7,069 bases of DNA from Candidatus Omnitrophota bacterium (GTDB taxonomy: Bacteria > Omnitrophota > Gorgyraeia > Zapsychrales > Zapsychraceae). The position numbers were made by a program, and so were the translations under genes. Location of the stretch: the NCBI GenBank assembly GCA_020430005.1, contig JAGQKQ010000092.1, positions 1-7,069 of the forward strand. The letters are read 5' to 3'. The notes beneath the pieces are model-generated. The model saw nothing but the letters and a program-made list of their open reading frames with translations. It ran no database searches and had not been told where the DNA came from. Every line of letters starts with the position of its first letter. Within the stretch, counting starts at the first letter, position 1. This document shows positions 5,973-7,069 of this stretch, one piece after another.

Positions 5973-7069
5973 TTAAAAATCGGCGCTCACACCCACAAAA
6001 ATAACATTCTTGCGATATTCCCGAATATCGATGTTGGATATTGTCTGTGAATGAGAATAGGATATATTCCCCCGAAAATTTTTGCTGATTTCATAAGAAA
6101 GGGCCGTATTGACCCCGACAAGTTCGTCCCTGATTCCTAGAGAATCATATTCTCCATATCCGTAAAACGCATTAGCAGACCCCTTCAACCGTCTCGTTAA
6201 CTGGCTATCTACTCCCGTTGAAATTCTCCAGGAATTAAAAACATCGCTTGTATATGGATTCGTAGAATAACGCTGCGTATAAGTAAGATTTGTCGATGTT
6301 CTTTTTGTTACCTGATCCGTTAACTTTAATGACCATAACGGTCTGGCAATCATATCCCCGTTATAAGAATCGATAATATCCGCTCCGGCCCTTCCCTCTA
6401 TGCTTAATTGTTCTGTCAAATTATGCCGGACTGTTGCACTGATCGTATTGATTGTCGCTGCCGAACCCGGATCAAGATCACGGTTTAAATAGTTATAGGA
6501 CCCGAGAAGTTGCGTTTGTGAACTTAATTCGTAAATACCATCGACAGAAAACCGGTTCACATAAGAATCCAGCCGATCGGACTGGCTGGTAATATCCAGA
6601 TCATTTCCGTAGCCGAACTGCAGACTAGAAAATTCCGTTAATTCTCTGCTATAACCGGCGTCAAAACTGTTGCGATAGTAACTGTAACGCCCGCCGACAC
6701 GCCCGAATTCTTCTTCAAAACTAACCGGCTCATAGGTATGACTGAATGTGTCCGATATGGTAATGTATTCATGTTTGGAGAGTTCCCGGGCCAGATAAAC
6801 AGAAAGTCTTTCGGACGTATTATTATGTTCGTCGTGATCCCAGAAAAGCTCTTCTGTAATACTGGCATTTAAATAGGCCTGCATCCGCTTATCCTGAAAA
6901 TCAAGATTGATACCGGCTGTTGTTACGGTAATAAAATCGTTTTGCGTGTCGCTTTCAGCGTAATTGATATTATCGTCATATCGCTGCCCCACCGCTCCCC
7001 GCACTTTAACGCGCACGTCGCCAGCATAACTATTTGTCGCTATCAATAGTCCCGCCAAAACAAAACAGA
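5973..7069 (-). CDS. Outer-membrane beta-barrel protein of a polysaccharide export locus (5' end missing)
   Basis: The frame is open to the right edge, so the start lies outside the window. The first visible residues, CFVLAGLLIATNSYAG, look like the hydrophobic core and AxA-type cut site (after SYA) of a signal peptide. The mature part, about 350 residues, is rich in alternating polar/hydrophobic strands ending in aromatic residues; by eye I count about 18. It carries GQRYDDNINY near the mature N-terminus, a motif common in BBP2-type putative porins, including those associated with PEP-CTERM/exosortase polysaccharide loci. It ends IFVGVSADF, with the terminal Phe and alternating pattern expected of a signal for the BAM complex. 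Being first of the visible operon, ahead of the initiating transferase and the OPX protein, suggests it is the outer-membrane pore or a secretion accessory for the polymer. The barrel call is firm; the secretion role is inferred from context. Confidence 0.82.
   Translation of the reverse strand, partial: CFVLAGLLIATNSYAGDVRVKVRGAVGQRYDDNINYAESDTQNDFITVTTAGINLDFQDKRMQAYLNASITEELFWDHDEHNNTSERLSVYLARELSKHEYITISDTFSHTYEPVSFEEEFGRVGGRYSYYRNSFDAGYSRELTEFSSLQFGYGNDLDITSQSDRLDSYVNRFSVDGIYELSSQTQLLGSYNYLNRDLDPGSAATINTISATVRHNLTEQLSIEGRAGADIIDSYNGDMIARPLWSLKLTDQVTKRTSTNLTYTQRYSTNPYTSDVFNSWRISTGVDSQLTRRLKGSANAFYGYGEYDSLGIRDELVGVNTALSYEISKNFRGNISYSHSQTISNIDIREYRKNVIFVGVSADF

Noticed and set aside
7056..7058. 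TTG at 7058 as the start of the beta-barrel gene.
   Set aside because: The frame stays open to the window edge and the codons before the TTG continue a signal-peptide hydrophobic core, so the true start is beyond 7069.
1..7069. Search for tRNA/rRNA genes, CRISPR arrays, insertion sequences, attachment sites and riboswitches.
   Set aside because: Almost every base is coding and gaps are at most 46 bases; no regularly spaced repeats, transposase-like frames or terminal inverted repeats were seen.

Overview
The window is a single-strand block of six consecutive genes, all transcribed right to left (minus strand). They encode the export part of a Wzx/Wzy-type extracellular or capsular polysaccharide pathway. 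Gaps between genes are 30, 46, 20, 22 and 7 bases. I see no convincing terminator or internal promoter, so the block reads as one transcription unit that runs off both edges. The products need an inner membrane, a periplasm and an outer membrane, so the organism is a diderm (Gram-negative-type) bacterium. Base composition is moderately AT-rich by eye. I cannot assign a phylum. The gene set resembles polysaccharide clusters of delta-proteobacterial, Nitrospirae or Omnitrophota-like lineages, but that is only an impression.

Layout in transcription order. (1) 7069-5973: an outer-membrane beta-barrel protein cut at its 5' end by the window edge, with the end of a signal peptide, a YDDN motif and a C-terminal Phe. 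(2) 5942-4566: a polyprenyl-phosphate sugar-1-phosphate transferase (WbaP/WcaJ/EpsB-like) that would load the first sugar on the lipid carrier. (3) 4519-3083: a periplasmic/outer-membrane polysaccharide export (OPX) protein with one export domain and four tandem SLBB domains. (4) 3062-1434: a Wzc/GumC-like polysaccharide co-polymerase whose fused BY-kinase domain has lost several residues needed for catalysis. (5) 1411-191: a Wzx-like flippase with about 12 membrane segments. (6) 183-1: the first 61 codons of a very hydrophobic protein, probably the Wzy polymerase or an O-antigen-ligase-family protein.

As a pathway: the transferase starts the repeat unit on undecaprenyl phosphate, glycosyltransferases not in this window extend it, the flippase turns it over, the left-edge protein probably polymerises it, the co-polymerase sets chain length, and the OPX protein with the beta-barrel carries the polymer across periplasm and outer membrane.

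The most notable points are the apparent pseudokinase (Walker A Lys to Thr and Ser to Ala, second Asp of Walker A' to Asn, no ExxRxxR motif, no tyrosine cluster) and the OPX protein. The latter has four SLBB domains but neither a lipobox nor a Wza-type C-terminal membrane helix, and it shares the operon with a barrel that could supply the missing outer-membrane pore.
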